56,553 nt of DNA from Gemmatimonadota bacterium. GTDB taxonomy: Bacteria; Latescibacterota; UBA2968; GCA-2709665. Position numbers and translations under genes: made by a program. The stretch covers positions 1 through 56,553 of the forward strand of contig JAPPNU010000014.1 in the NCBI GenBank assembly GCA_028873695.1. The letters run 5' to 3'. The number at the start of each line of letters is the position of its first letter. Position 1 is the first letter of the stretch. The notes beneath the pieces were generated by a model, which ran no database searches, was not told the origin of the DNA, and worked only from the letters and a program-made list of their open reading frames with translations. Positions 29,601 through 37,052 of the stretch are shown here, in pieces.

Positions 29601-30531
29601 TCTGGTGGTTCTGGTTCTGTACCACGTCGTCCACGGACCTGAACCGGAAGTGCGTGAGTTCGGCGGTCCACCGGATGATATTGTAGATCGCGTTGGTCAT
29701 CTTCAGGCGGTCGGCGTCGCCCAGCGCTTCGCCCTCCTCCATCACGTCCCAGGCCGTCAGCATCCGATAAATCCAGAAGTAGAGATGCGTGCCCTGCGAC
29801 AGGCACCAGTCACCCGTCTCGTGGGCCAGATCGATGAAGAACAGGAATTCCTCCCTGAAAATTCGACCCCAGACCTCGTCGCCCGACAGATAATACAGCA
29901 TCGCGTGGTCCACCATGCGGCGCAGCGGCCCCTGGCTCCCTGAAAGCGCCACCTGCTCGTTCACCGTGTCGACGATCTTCCGGGCCTCGGCCTCCGTGGG
30001 CGCGGAATCCGGGTTCTGCCTGGACACGGACCGGTTGATGCGCCCGATGCGCGGCCCGTCCCGCTCCAGTATACCGAGGAACTCGTCCACCGCCCTCGAC
30101 ACCCCTTCGGGCGTACTTCCTCCCAGCTGGACCGCATTGCGGCCGGTCCCGAACGGATTGTGGACCGTTCTGACTTCGTAACCGTCGGCGCCCGGATAGT
30201 ACTCGTCCGTCCACGCGTAGAAATTCATCCCCAGGCGCCGGATTGTCGCGTTGTTGAAGACGTTACCCGCTGCAATGATATTCGCGTTCTCCCAGTCGCT
30301 TCCCGCGACGTTCGATCCGGGCCGGACTTCGGCCCCGCTGCCCAAAGCCTGTGCGATTCTACGGCCGATTTCATCCCCCGACTCTCCGTCGGGCGGCACC
30401 ACCAGGACGTCTTCGGACAGGTCCGTCTCGAGATGGAGATCCTTCAGAATCGGAATTTCCTTGTTTACGATCTCGATATCGTACGATTCCTGCCGGCGCC
30501 GTTGCGTGCTGCGACCTCCTGTTTCATCCAT
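26665..30531 (-). CDS. Giant lyase 1: GH67-N-like + heparinase-like lyase + FG-GAP propeller
   Basis: About 1288 residues. Residues 20-150: a GH67-N/DUF4838-N-like domain (DVLVVPPDGESGDEIGRR; YEVRTVHNPFGTGRNAVQLG). Residues 190-540: a helical toroid with QNQNHQSFAALSLF near 310. Residues 540-880: a beta-sandwich with GFSHSQEDGNSI near 550, matching the H-x-x-x-D-G region of heparinase-like lyases. Residues 925-1285: an FG-GAP/VCBS-type propeller with calcium-type loops DVDGDG, DLDGDG (twice), DIDGDG and DVNGDG. No signal peptide. The start at 30531 follows GAGGTG; the in-frame GTG at 30540 is part of that site. It is paralogous to 39435-43031 and 43054-46770. Inferred role: breakdown of acidic oligosaccharides. 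Confidence 0.75.
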   Translation of the reverse strand: MDETGGRSTQRRRQESYDIEIVNKEIPILKDLHLETDLSEDVLVVPPDGESGDEIGRRIAQALGSGAEVRPGSNVAGSDWENANIIAAGNVFNNATIRRLGMNFYAWTDEYYPGADGYEVRTVHNPFGTGRNAVQLGGSTPEGVSRAVDEFLGILERDGPRIGRINRSVSRQNPDSAPTEAEARKIVDTVNEQVALSGSQGPLRRMVDHAMLYYLSGDEVWGRIFREEFLFFIDLAHETGDWCLSQGTHLYFWIYRMLTAWDVMEEGEALGDADRLKMTNAIYNIIRWTAELTHFRFRSVDDVVQNQNHQSFAALSLFSGARYFKKYYGLTDFDEKLPLAHRTLELHARSYKPNDNAGTGYVWITPGHLIKYGLMTDDLSYLEDGHLARLLDSAVLTIDSRGDDCTYGDVGAYRAARSSRPSGLQTAAIGAWFYNDGRYRWLYNWMAQGQEWRDSFRRRTNWGIGGWEVYDGFFFKDVAPVEPSELLGVRASMLDGAAHELATERARNTEQYHGDPLVESSVLLSEAFDKLAFRRSFDRRSEYLLIDGPTGFSHSQEDGNSIIRLCWNDRIWLADLDYIRRLARYHNSVVIVKDGTCYPKPGQVALRAIADFEDWGYSQTVSPGDNGADWARSIFWRKGSYFLVIDTVQALEAGDFLLDAIWRVLGQAAVEDGELRIEQDGERFHIANADGSEKSLTDREADFAPDWENNWESYEHADGTVRMWHQKKRIQLDAGERTTFVNLLYPSNDGMDQAFDLERAGPTVALIRDRHSGEAVMAGTCPPDTGELQADGKLFRIDRDGFALVEGTALSWEGPLFRSWEPVSVEMDLARGKGIIETRTETRVGIRADGVRVNGEAVSGGGEGKLLWFTVPAGRHDLEVSPRRPGTFDRLLRDTPSRPEAPAAGRRESVPRSGLDAAWAFDAGSGVTAVDSDGAGLTLSGTLDGGVRLHDAGGAEAWSFDAGGEVRAVHLSDVDGDGASEAVVGTRDCRLYVLDAAGGVRWEHEFPPGSGMRPQRLTTVSSADLDGDGRRQVLTGAEGWLFHAFEADGSLKWQTETHYHCITGCLAVDLDGDGKDEILVGTEYYTINCLNPDGTARWRRSTGCVSPTILSADIDGDGALEVVYGDWRAVNAATTGELFGQTGVGGAGKFSGPGTFSSRPGRMGALSWRVNMGGEVEDIALADVNGDGRSEVIAGSDVGQLVCIAGDGEVIWRRDLVDKITWLTTVRDNDSVKILVGFDTGEIRTYDRDGGLIAGDRVGGEVTYLRADGDRVVCATSAGTVTSFQPVG

Positions 30532-30581
30532 TGGTGTCACCTCGCGTCACAGATCCTCTTCAATGAAACCGTTCAAGATGA

Positions 30582-32987
30582 TCAAAGCGCCTCGATCATC
30601 GTCCCCGCGGCCACAAGCGTCTGCTTCACTTCTCCCCGTTCGTCGAACACGGCTGCGCCTACCTCGCCGTCGGTCCGGATGCCCGCGCCTGTCAGGACGC
30701 TGCCGCCGGTCGGCTGCAGGAGTACTGCCGCGCGGCCCTCAGCCAACGGCACGGTGACCGCGTAACCGCCGTCGACCGCCTCCAACTGCGCCTCTCCGGA
30801 CGGCGACGCCGCCGCCCGATGCGGCCTGAGAATCGTCACGAACGTCTGGTCCGTGGCGGGCGCGGACGGGACCGCCGTCAGGTGATACTCGATCAGTTTT
30901 ATTCGTGGACGCGGCGGCGGCTCGAAACGGTCGGTCTGGCTCAGCGACAGTCCGTCCGGCCACAGAAACGATACCCGGCAGGCCGCTGCACCGTTGACCA
31001 CCCGGATATCCCGCTGGTTGTGGACCGCCATCTCCACGGGCGCGTGCAGCCGCCACTCAAATTGCGCGGGACCGGGCGCGCGCAGCGTATCGAAGATGAG
31101 TACCGCTTCCGGTTTCACGAACAGGATGCGGCGGGTAAACCGCTCCAGTTTGCCGGCATATGCGCGGGATGCCTCGCCGGAGACGTAATCGAGATGTTCG
31201 GACGTGTGGAAATCCAGGATTTCGCCCTGGGCGTCGCTGGTATTCGGCAACTGCCCTTCGCCGTTAACCGTGATGCAGTTTACCGACTTCGTGTGGTGCA
31301 TCCACTTTCTGTGGTGCTCGCTGCCGTGGATGTCCCGGCGACCCGTACGGATCAGCAGCCGCTCTCCGAACGCATATAGCAGGAATGAATTCTGAGCCTC
31401 GTACCCGTGGCTGTGGGACCCCAGGGGACTGCTCTTGAAGATCACCTCCACGTTGTTCCGGGCGTCCTCCAGATTGGTGTTGAGCGCGGCCTGGCCCGTA
31501 CCCCTGAAACATCTGGACGTGGGCAGGTCCAAGGGTCGCTTCGCCGCCACCCGGGGCAGGGCGCCCCTCACGAAGCCGATATAACCCGGCTCGGAAGGCT
31601 GCTCACCGTGCGCCTCGACGTACCACTGCCAGTAAGGATTCTGTGCCATTGCAGCGAAGAGAGCCATCACGCCGCGGTTCTGCGCGGAGACGAGATGCGC
31701 GGTCAGGTCGCCGAACCCGCCGCCCCTGGTACCCGGCGGCTGGAGGTACATCGGATAATACCCGACTTGCGAGAAATAGGGCTTGTCGAAGGCGTCGATA
31801 CCCATAGCCGCACGCATGATGTCCGCCCACCAGGTGAATCGCTGGATGTAGCTTCGCCAGTAACCCATGCCCTGGTGCCAGCCCCCGTCGTCATCGCTCC
31901 AGACCGGGTACGTGTTGGCGAACACGTTCGCGGCGAACCACACCCAGTCCTCGGCCTCGGGGATTTCGCCCAGAAACGCGATGCCCACTTCGCCCAGGAA
32001 GTGCCAGGAACGGGTGTCGTGACTCCCGTACGGGCGCCAGAGGAAGCGCGGATTCAGGTGGTCGTTCATCTCCCTTCCACGGACGGTCATCACCTCGCGG
32101 CACCGCTCCCGCTCGTCCTCCGTGAGCAGATCGTAGAGATAGCTGTAGGTGCGGGAGAAATAATACGCATAGGGCATCCCGGCCTCGTCATTGTACTTGA
32201 ATCCGGTTGCCCCCACCGGGTCCCATTCGGCGCAAGCCATAAGGATCTCCCGGGCGAGTTGCCCGTACTCCTCGCGCCCGCCCAGCAGTCGGGTGAAGGC
32301 CAGCGTGGCCGAGCCGTTCAGGGCCGCGATCGTATATTCCCGGTTCGGCCACCAGATCGCCCGCCACTCCTCGCTCAGCCGGACCGTGCCTTCGGGGTAG
32401 AGGGGCGGCTCCTCAGTGGGCGGCGGATTCTTCAGCAGTTTCTCCGACGCCGCCACAAGATTTTTGTATTGATCGGCAAGGTCCGTTTTGGAACGCCGTC
32501 GAAATTCCGCAATCTGCTCCGGCCTCACGAACAGCCGCGGATGACCGGACGGAATGCGCGCCAGCAGGTCATCGCGCGAGGGAAGCGGAAGCGCGTTTGC
32601 CTCCTCCGCAATTGTAAACGCACGCACGCTGCTCCAGTCCGAGGCAGCGCCCGATCCATCGTAAACGCGGAATCTCCAGTACCAACGGCCCGGCGGCAGC
32701 GTACGGGGCGGGCAGTGGACGTTGAACGTGATGCTGCTCGCCTCGTACTCCAGCTGCGCGAAGGCACTGTCCGCAGCGCACTGTACCTCGTAGCTCGCGG
32801 CGCCCTTCTGCGGCCGCCACGAGAAACCGGGTGGAGTCACCTGTGACACGCTCCCGTCCGCCGGACGAAAGCCCCACTCGCCGGGCTTTCCGGGCGTCTC
32901 GTCGATTTCCGCTCGTCCGGCTGCTTCCGCCCGCGATACCGCGGAGAGCAGCAGAACCATGCCAACAATCACCAGAATACCGATCAT
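30582..32987 (-). CDS. Secreted DUF4962/heparinase II/III-like lyase
   Basis: An 801-residue exported protein. The start at 32987 (AAGGAG 8 bases upstream) gives the signal peptide MIGILVIVGMVLLLSAVSRA; the longer frame from 33101 has no ribosome-binding site. Residues 25-140 hold a fibronectin-like strand domain (WGFRPADGSVSQVTPPGFSW) typical of DUF4962. A helical toroid follows (YGSHDTRSWHFLGE), then the beta-sandwich with SSPLGSHSHGYEAQNSFLLY and the histidine-rich GSEHHRKWMHH. Related enzymes are oligoalginate or heparin-type lyases (PL15/PL17-like). It ends 51 bases before the giant lyase gene and probably forms an operon with it: outer depolymerisation followed by inner processing. The substrate is not predictable in detail. 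Confidence 0.85.
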   Translation of the reverse strand: MIGILVIVGMVLLLSAVSRAEAAGRAEIDETPGKPGEWGFRPADGSVSQVTPPGFSWRPQKGAASYEVQCAADSAFAQLEYEASSITFNVHCPPRTLPPGRWYWRFRVYDGSGAASDWSSVRAFTIAEEANALPLPSRDDLLARIPSGHPRLFVRPEQIAEFRRRSKTDLADQYKNLVAASEKLLKNPPPTEEPPLYPEGTVRLSEEWRAIWWPNREYTIAALNGSATLAFTRLLGGREEYGQLAREILMACAEWDPVGATGFKYNDEAGMPYAYYFSRTYSYLYDLLTEDERERCREVMTVRGREMNDHLNPRFLWRPYGSHDTRSWHFLGEVGIAFLGEIPEAEDWVWFAANVFANTYPVWSDDDGGWHQGMGYWRSYIQRFTWWADIMRAAMGIDAFDKPYFSQVGYYPMYLQPPGTRGGGFGDLTAHLVSAQNRGVMALFAAMAQNPYWQWYVEAHGEQPSEPGYIGFVRGALPRVAAKRPLDLPTSRCFRGTGQAALNTNLEDARNNVEVIFKSSPLGSHSHGYEAQNSFLLYAFGERLLIRTGRRDIHGSEHHRKWMHHTKSVNCITVNGEGQLPNTSDAQGEILDFHTSEHLDYVSGEASRAYAGKLERFTRRILFVKPEAVLIFDTLRAPGPAQFEWRLHAPVEMAVHNQRDIRVVNGAAACRVSFLWPDGLSLSQTDRFEPPPRPRIKLIEYHLTAVPSAPATDQTFVTILRPHRAAASPSGEAQLEAVDGGYAVTVPLAEGRAAVLLQPTGGSVLTGAGIRTDGEVGAAVFDERGEVKQTLVAAGTMIEAL

Positions 32988-33124
32988 CCTGTAACTCCTT
33001 TCGTGCAATCCATGGGACGCGAACGCCAGGCGTGTTCGGGAATTCACTGGTTTTCCTCCCCCTCTCGTTGGGGCGAGGGACCAATGTGAGAGGTTGCACA
33101 CATACTTATGGCGTTGCGGCGTTT

Positions 33125-33152
33125 GTAGGGGCGACCGGCCGGTCGCCCCTAC
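33125..33152. repeat. Perfect 28-bp palindrome (REP-like)
   Basis: Fourteen bases starting GTAGGGGCGACC are followed directly by their reverse complement. It is the intact version of the element at 19405-19432 and lies between brnA and the DUF4962 lyase gene. The following bases to about 33240 (GCCAGACCGTATCGTAA, TTGGCTGAC, AGCTGAAGGCTGATAGC) also match the other copy apart from an internal length difference. Confidence 0.85.
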
Positions 33153-33255
33153 GAAAACCGGACGCCAGCAATACGATATCGCCAGACCGTATCGTAAGCC
33201 AGCATTGGCTGACTGCTGACAGCTGAAGGCTGATAGCTTCCTTTGAATCGCGCCG

Positions 33256-33474
33256 CTACGTTGCCCACTCCATCCGCAGTTTTCGCTTATGGACAGCGCA
33301 ATCGCGAAGGTAGAGATTGATCAAGGTCTGGTATGGAATGCCTGCTTCCGCCGCCATATCCTTGAAATAGGAGACCGTATCCCGATCCAGCCGCATGGTG
33401 ACTGGCTGCTTCAGGTACTTGATGTAGGGATTCTTGCGTCCCTTCATCTCTGAGAAATCGTAATTTTCTCTCAT
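33256..33474 (-). CDS. brnA: BrnA-type antitoxin
   Basis: A 72-residue ribbon-helix-helix protein: the strand region YLKQPVTMRLDRDTVSYFKD, then helices AAEAGIPYQTLINLYLRDCA. This is the BrnA pattern (DNA-binding antitoxin of BrnT). Its ATG overlaps the brnT stop by 4 bases (ATGA) and GGAGGAG lies just upstream, so it is efficiently coupled to the toxin. It should neutralise BrnT and repress the brnTA promoter by binding the palindrome at the brnT start. Length is normal for the family. Confidence 0.88.
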   Translation of the reverse strand: MRENYDFSEMKGRKNPYIKYLKQPVTMRLDRDTVSYFKDMAAEAGIPYQTLINLYLRDCAVHKRKLRMEWAT

Positions 33475-33764
33475 GATCTTCTCCTCCAGTAATCTTGCGC
33501 TTCAGTCCTGTGGGCCCTTCTCGCCGAGATGATGCGTACGACCGTTTCGCTTTCCCGAAAGCAATGGCAGACGACAAGCACACGCAGTTTGAAGCTCATC
33601 CCCAGGAGCAGGAACCGGTCTTCGTCTTCTGAATGGTCGGGATCGAAGAATTGAACCGCGTTTTCATCGTAGAAGGCCGTCCGCGCTTCTTCAAACGAGA
33701 CCCGATGTTTCCTGAAATTCGCTCGTCCCTTTCGCACGTCCCATTCAAACCGGATTCTCTCCAT
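33471..33764 (-). CDS. brnT: BrnT-type toxin
   Basis: A 97-residue RelE-fold RNase toxin: MERIRFEWDVRKGRANFRKH, VSFEEARTAFYDENAV, DRFLLLGMSFKLRVLVVCHC and the C-terminal VVRIISARRAHRTEAQDYW, all typical for BrnT (the last segment carries the basic catalytic residues). BrnT cleaves RNA under stress and blocks translation. The start is taken at 33764 because the family begins with this segment and because the in-frame ATG at 33788 lies inside the predicted promoter spacer. The predicted transcription start coincides with this ATG, so the mRNA may be leaderless. Confidence 0.88.
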   Translation of the reverse strand: MERIRFEWDVRKGRANFRKHRVSFEEARTAFYDENAVQFFDPDHSEDEDRFLLLGMSFKLRVLVVCHCFRESETVVRIISARRAHRTEAQDYWRRRS

Positions 33765-33799
33765 ACATACAATGTATGTATTTTGCAATTATGTGTCAA
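33763..33799 (-). promoter_or_regulatory. brnTA promoter with 19-bp operator palindrome
   Basis: Read on the minus strand: TTGACA (33794-33799), 17-base spacer, TACATT (33771-33776). A perfect 19-bp palindrome, ATACATACAATGTATGTAT (33763-33781), covers the -10 box, the likely transcription start and the brnT ATG. This is the expected place for BrnA autorepression. Binding is inferred. Confidence 0.75.
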
Positions 33800-33841
33800 G
33801 CGAATGGCGCGGAATCAAACGCACCGAAGATGCAAATGTAG

Positions 33842-33862
33842 GGGCGACCCTTGTGGTCGCCC
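33842..33862. repeat. Small palindrome with CTTGT loop (REP-like)
   Basis: GGGCGACC, loop CTTGT, GGTCGCCC. The same loop and stem plan occur at 38304-38324 as GGGCAACC / GGTTGCCC, where both arms changed together. It lies in the 283-base gap between the brnTA promoter and the Gfo/Idh/MocA gene; that gap also holds a GGCTGACAGCTGATCGC block (34047-34063) like those at 19.5 and 33.2 kb, and no gene. Confidence 0.75.
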
Positions 33863-34072
33863 GCCTTGTCGCGGTTTCCGGTTTTCCCTTTGTGCCCTTT
33901 CGTGTCTTTGTGTCTCCGTGTGAGTCCCGGTTCCCGGGTTTCTCCCTCTTTCCTTTAGGAGAGAGGGCCGGGGAGAGAGGTCTGCGGGGTGGGTGGAGCG
34001 GTCGCCTTTGATTTTGCTTTTGACTTTGCCTTTCGTACTTGCTTCTGGCTGACAGCTGATCGCTTCTTTTTC

Positions 34073-35125
34073 TCAACTGAAGTATTTCGGGTTCGTCACT
34101 GTCAAAGAGGTATCCTGCAGCGGCAATTCGACCTTCGCACCCCCCTTGCGGTGGGAAACGTGGAATGCCAGCGCGATTTCCAGCGCCTTGCGTCCGTCCT
34201 CGCCCGAGCACGATGGCGTCTTTCCCTCTTCGATGCACGTTACCAGTTCCTCGATCGCCTTTGCGACGCCGCTCCTTGCTTCGATATTCTGGGGGATCTT
34301 CCGTCCCAGAAGGGCGCGTCCCTCATAGACGTCTTCCAACACGGTCCAGAGTTCGTCCACGTGGTACCCGATGCGGATCCTGCCCTTCGTACCCACCAGG
34401 TCGAATTCGAATCCCACCGGACATCCTTCAACCGCGTTTACGAAGGCGTGCATTCCGTTTTGAAACTGGATGTATCCGCTGCCTCCCGGGTCTTCGTGAG
34501 GCTCCCGCGCGCCGTCAAGTTGACCGAATACCCACGCCGCCTCGTCGCCCGACCAGAACCGCATCAGATCGAACATGTGGGTCGCCTCATGCACCAGTTC
34601 CGGGCCCATATTGCCCGCGATGCTGATCAACTCCCCGATGACGCCGTCGTCGACCAGTTCTTTCACGCGGACCATCAGGGGGTCCCATCTGTTGTGGTAT
34701 AGGACCGACAGCGTGGTTCCGGCCTCGCGGCAGGCTTCGATCATCCGGTCCGCGTCGGACAGGTTCGTCGCCATCGCCTTCTCACACAGGACCGCCTTCA
34801 CGCCCGTTTCGGCCGCCGCCACCGTCATCTCGGCGTGCAGGTGCGCGTGCGTCGCCACGCTGACAATATCCAGCGCTTCCGCCGCCAGCATCTCGCGATA
34901 GTCGGTATAGAGCCTACGTACGCCCCAACGACCGGAAAAATCCGCCAGTTTATCCGCGTCGATATCCGCGGCAGCCACCACCTCGGTGCCTGCGACCCGC
35001 CCGTATGCGCCCGCCAGAACGCCGGGCTGCGGGACCCGACCCGGCTGCCGGCGCTTCTCGTCGTCCATCGTACTGGCCATGCGCCCGCAACCGATGATTC
35101 CCACGCGGTACGTTGAATCGCCCAC
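34073..35125 (-). CDS. Gfo/Idh/MocA family oxidoreductase, copy 2
   Basis: About 350 residues. From the GTG at 35125 (GGAAGG 7-8 bases upstream) it reads VGDSTYRVGIIGCGRMASTM, with the Rossmann GxGxxA site; longer starts at 35161 or 35245 overlap the upstream gene. The dinucleotide domain continues with VVAAADIDADKLADF and the catalytic EKA variant (VLCEKAMATNL) in place of EKP, keeping the lysine. The substrate domain contains GNMGPELVHEATHMFDLMRF, with the conserved histidines. It is 20 bases downstream of the RIFT-barrel gene. Likely an NAD(P)-dependent dehydrogenase for a sugar or cyclitol product of the lyases. Confidence 0.88.
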   Translation of the reverse strand: MGDSTYRVGIIGCGRMASTMDDEKRRQPGRVPQPGVLAGAYGRVAGTEVVAAADIDADKLADFSGRWGVRRLYTDYREMLAAEALDIVSVATHAHLHAEMTVAAAETGVKAVLCEKAMATNLSDADRMIEACREAGTTLSVLYHNRWDPLMVRVKELVDDGVIGELISIAGNMGPELVHEATHMFDLMRFWSGDEAAWVFGQLDGAREPHEDPGGSGYIQFQNGMHAFVNAVEGCPVGFEFDLVGTKGRIRIGYHVDELWTVLEDVYEGRALLGRKIPQNIEARSGVAKAIEELVTCIEEGKTPSCSGEDGRKALEIALAFHVSHRKGGAKVELPLQDTSLTVTNPKYFS

Positions 35126-35145
35126 GTCGCCTTCCGCCTCGGATA

Positions 35146-36117
35146 CTAGATTACCCGGCATTCCAGGTCCGTCGCCATCGCCGCCGCCGGCGTATGGTGA
35201 TGGTCCATCGGCGGGGTCGTCAGGTAGTGCACATAGAAGACGCACGGACGTCCGGCTTGGGGGAAAATCGTCCGGCAGCGCCCGTTGTGTTCAACTTCGT
35301 AGCGGACGGCGTCCTTCCCGGACCATGCGCCGACGGCCGCGACGTCCACGGTTGCCGTGTTGTCCGTCACCACGGCCCAACTCGTGCCCTCGCCGTCGGA
35401 CCGTTGACGTGCTCCGAATGCCGAGACAAGGGGCCCATCCGGCAGGTTGAAGGTGTTTTCAACGACAACTGTCGCAATTTGCGACATATCGCCCGACACA
35501 ACCTCGTGTTCCGCCCTGAACCAGGAAACCCCCGAATAAAAGGTCAGATACGCGACGAACTCGTATCCGCCGCCGTAGGTCCCGTCCACTCTCAGTCGGG
35601 CCGACCGGGGCCCCCGCGTCTCGACGTCGATCCTGACTTCACCCGACGGAAACAGGATTCTGCCGTCCTTGCGCAGGAGCGCCGGCCCGGGCGCTCCCGG
35701 CCCGTGAAACGCCCTGCCGTCGAAAATCACGTTTTCCACGAAGTTGAAACGCCACTTGCGGACCTGGTAAATCACCGGCCCCTGCTGCACCTCGATAGGG
35801 TCCTTGCGATCGCGAACCCTGATGGGGTTCGGCGGTGCCGGGGGAGGCGGCGTCCCGTCTCCGTATTCGAACGCGAGGACCGCCTCCCCTCCGGCGGGGG
35901 GCCGCGCCGGAAACGAGACCTCCGCGGTTTTCACGCTGCCGTCTTCCCAGGTATCCAGCGGGTCCACCTGCATGGGCCGGGGCTCGCCATCTGCGTCCAG
36001 CATTCTCGCCGGATCGTCTTCGGTGAACTCGCCGGTCTTGAATTCCACCCTTGTCGAGCACGGGAAATTTCTTCTGTCAAACCCGTCCCTTTCGGTAACG
36101 CGGATCATCTTTCGCAT
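35146..36117 (-). CDS. RIFT-barrel domain protein (PcRGLX/YetA-like N-terminal domain)
   Basis: A 323-residue protein without signal peptide. NFPCSTRVEFKTGEF, ARMLDADGEPRPMQVDP and TWEDGSVKTAEVSF resemble the N-terminal RIFT-barrel domain of exo-rhamnogalacturonan lyase PcRGLX and Bacillus YetA. It continues with IYQVRKWRFNFVENVIFDG and TYGGGYEFVAYLTFYSG and ends with a strand-rich part (GRPCVFYVHYLTTPP). PcRGLX-type enzymes are over 800 residues; this one lacks the long helical catalytic toroid, so it is either a stand-alone binding domain or a shortened relative. It lies in the same run as the PhyH copy 3 and Gfo copy 2 genes. The assignment is by motif style and moderately sure. Confidence 0.5.
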   Translation of the reverse strand: MRKMIRVTERDGFDRRNFPCSTRVEFKTGEFTEDDPARMLDADGEPRPMQVDPLDTWEDGSVKTAEVSFPARPPAGGEAVLAFEYGDGTPPPPAPPNPIRVRDRKDPIEVQQGPVIYQVRKWRFNFVENVIFDGRAFHGPGAPGPALLRKDGRILFPSGEVRIDVETRGPRSARLRVDGTYGGGYEFVAYLTFYSGVSWFRAEHEVVSGDMSQIATVVVENTFNLPDGPLVSAFGARQRSDGEGTSWAVVTDNTATVDVAAVGAWSGKDAVRYEVEHNGRCRTIFPQAGRPCVFYVHYLTTPPMDHHHTPAAAMATDLECRVI

Positions 36118-36204
36118 TCCTGTTCCTCATGAAATCGACGCCGTCCTTCGTCTCCCGTCCCGGACAGGCGTCACGATTCGGCGATCCGTTGTCGTGATAA
36201 AACA

Positions 36205-36975
36205 CTATAGCAGGCCGAGTTCCACCCACTTTGATGCCATGCGGCGGATACGCGGCCTTTCGCTGTTCAGGAAGTCGTCGGTGAACGCCCGACCCGGCTG
36301 GCTGTACTGAAACCGCTCCATGAGATTGATCAGGGTGCGGTGGTTCGTTTTCATTAACTCGACGTGCTCAGGCTCCGTGGCTTCGGGAACGAAATTCACG
36401 GCCAGGTGGCGTCGCCCCGCCGCGCCGCCGTAGGCCGCGTGCCAGATGTTCATATTCAGGAACAGAACGTCTCCCGGATTGGACTCCAGAAAGTGGCATG
36501 GCACGTCCGCACCGGGTACGCCCAGTTTTTCGATAGGCCTCAGCGCCTCGTGAAACGGCAGGAGGTGCGATCCGGGGATCACCCGAAGGCAGCCCGTGGC
36601 TCTTGTGAGCGTATCCAGATACAGGGAGACCTTCATCGGGGGAAAGTTCAGCCGGCTGCCGTCCGGGTGCCATTCCGTTTCACCCACGTACAGATTGCCC
36701 TCGGAGCAGAGCCAGTGAAACCCCGGCCCCAGAAGGCGTTCCACGGTTGAATAGATGCGGTCGTCCCCGGCGAGTTCCGTCAGCAGTGGATGGCGCTCAG
36801 CGATTCCATAAAGGGCCTGTCGTTCCTCGCCGGGAAAGGGTTGACCTTCCCGGTCCTTTTCCAGCATGTCGTCGAAAGTACGGCTGATTGCGTCCATCTC
36901 CTCCGGGCTGAACGCCTCGCGTAGCGGAAGAAAGCCGAACGTCCTGAAGAATTCGACCTGTTGATCGCTGATCAT
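36205..36975 (-). CDS. Phytanoyl-CoA dioxygenase (PhyH) family protein, copy 3
   Basis: A 256-residue PhyH protein starting MISDQQVEFFRTFGFLPLRE; AAAGGGG precedes this ATG. The frame is open 110 codons further upstream, but that part overlaps the sialidase gene and is a shadow. The metal motif is EWHPDGSRLNF (H-x-D with proline between), with GCLRVIPGSHLLPF and the distal LNMNIWHAAYGG followed by GRRHLAVNFV, where an Arg binds 2-oxoglutarate. The active site looks complete. It sits between the sialidase-like and RIFT-barrel genes (gaps of 77 and 87 bases), in one probable transcript. Confidence 0.87.
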   Translation of the reverse strand: MISDQQVEFFRTFGFLPLREAFSPEEMDAISRTFDDMLEKDREGQPFPGEERQALYGIAERHPLLTELAGDDRIYSTVERLLGPGFHWLCSEGNLYVGETEWHPDGSRLNFPPMKVSLYLDTLTRATGCLRVIPGSHLLPFHEALRPIEKLGVPGADVPCHFLESNPGDVLFLNMNIWHAAYGGAAGRRHLAVNFVPEATEPEHVELMKTNHRTLINLMERFQYSQPGRAFTDDFLNSERPRIRRMASKWVELGLL

Positions 36976-37052
36976 GCCCGCCCCTTTCGCTGTGTCGAAC
37001 GCCTGTTCGATGGGCCTGTTGAAATGCGCCGATACCAACGAACTGTCAGACT

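Noticed and set aside
19405..33152. Palindromes at 19405 and 33125 as rho-independent terminators
   Set aside because: The hairpins are strong, but no T-run follows on either strand, and the same elements occur in varied positions, so a REP-like repeat is the better reading.
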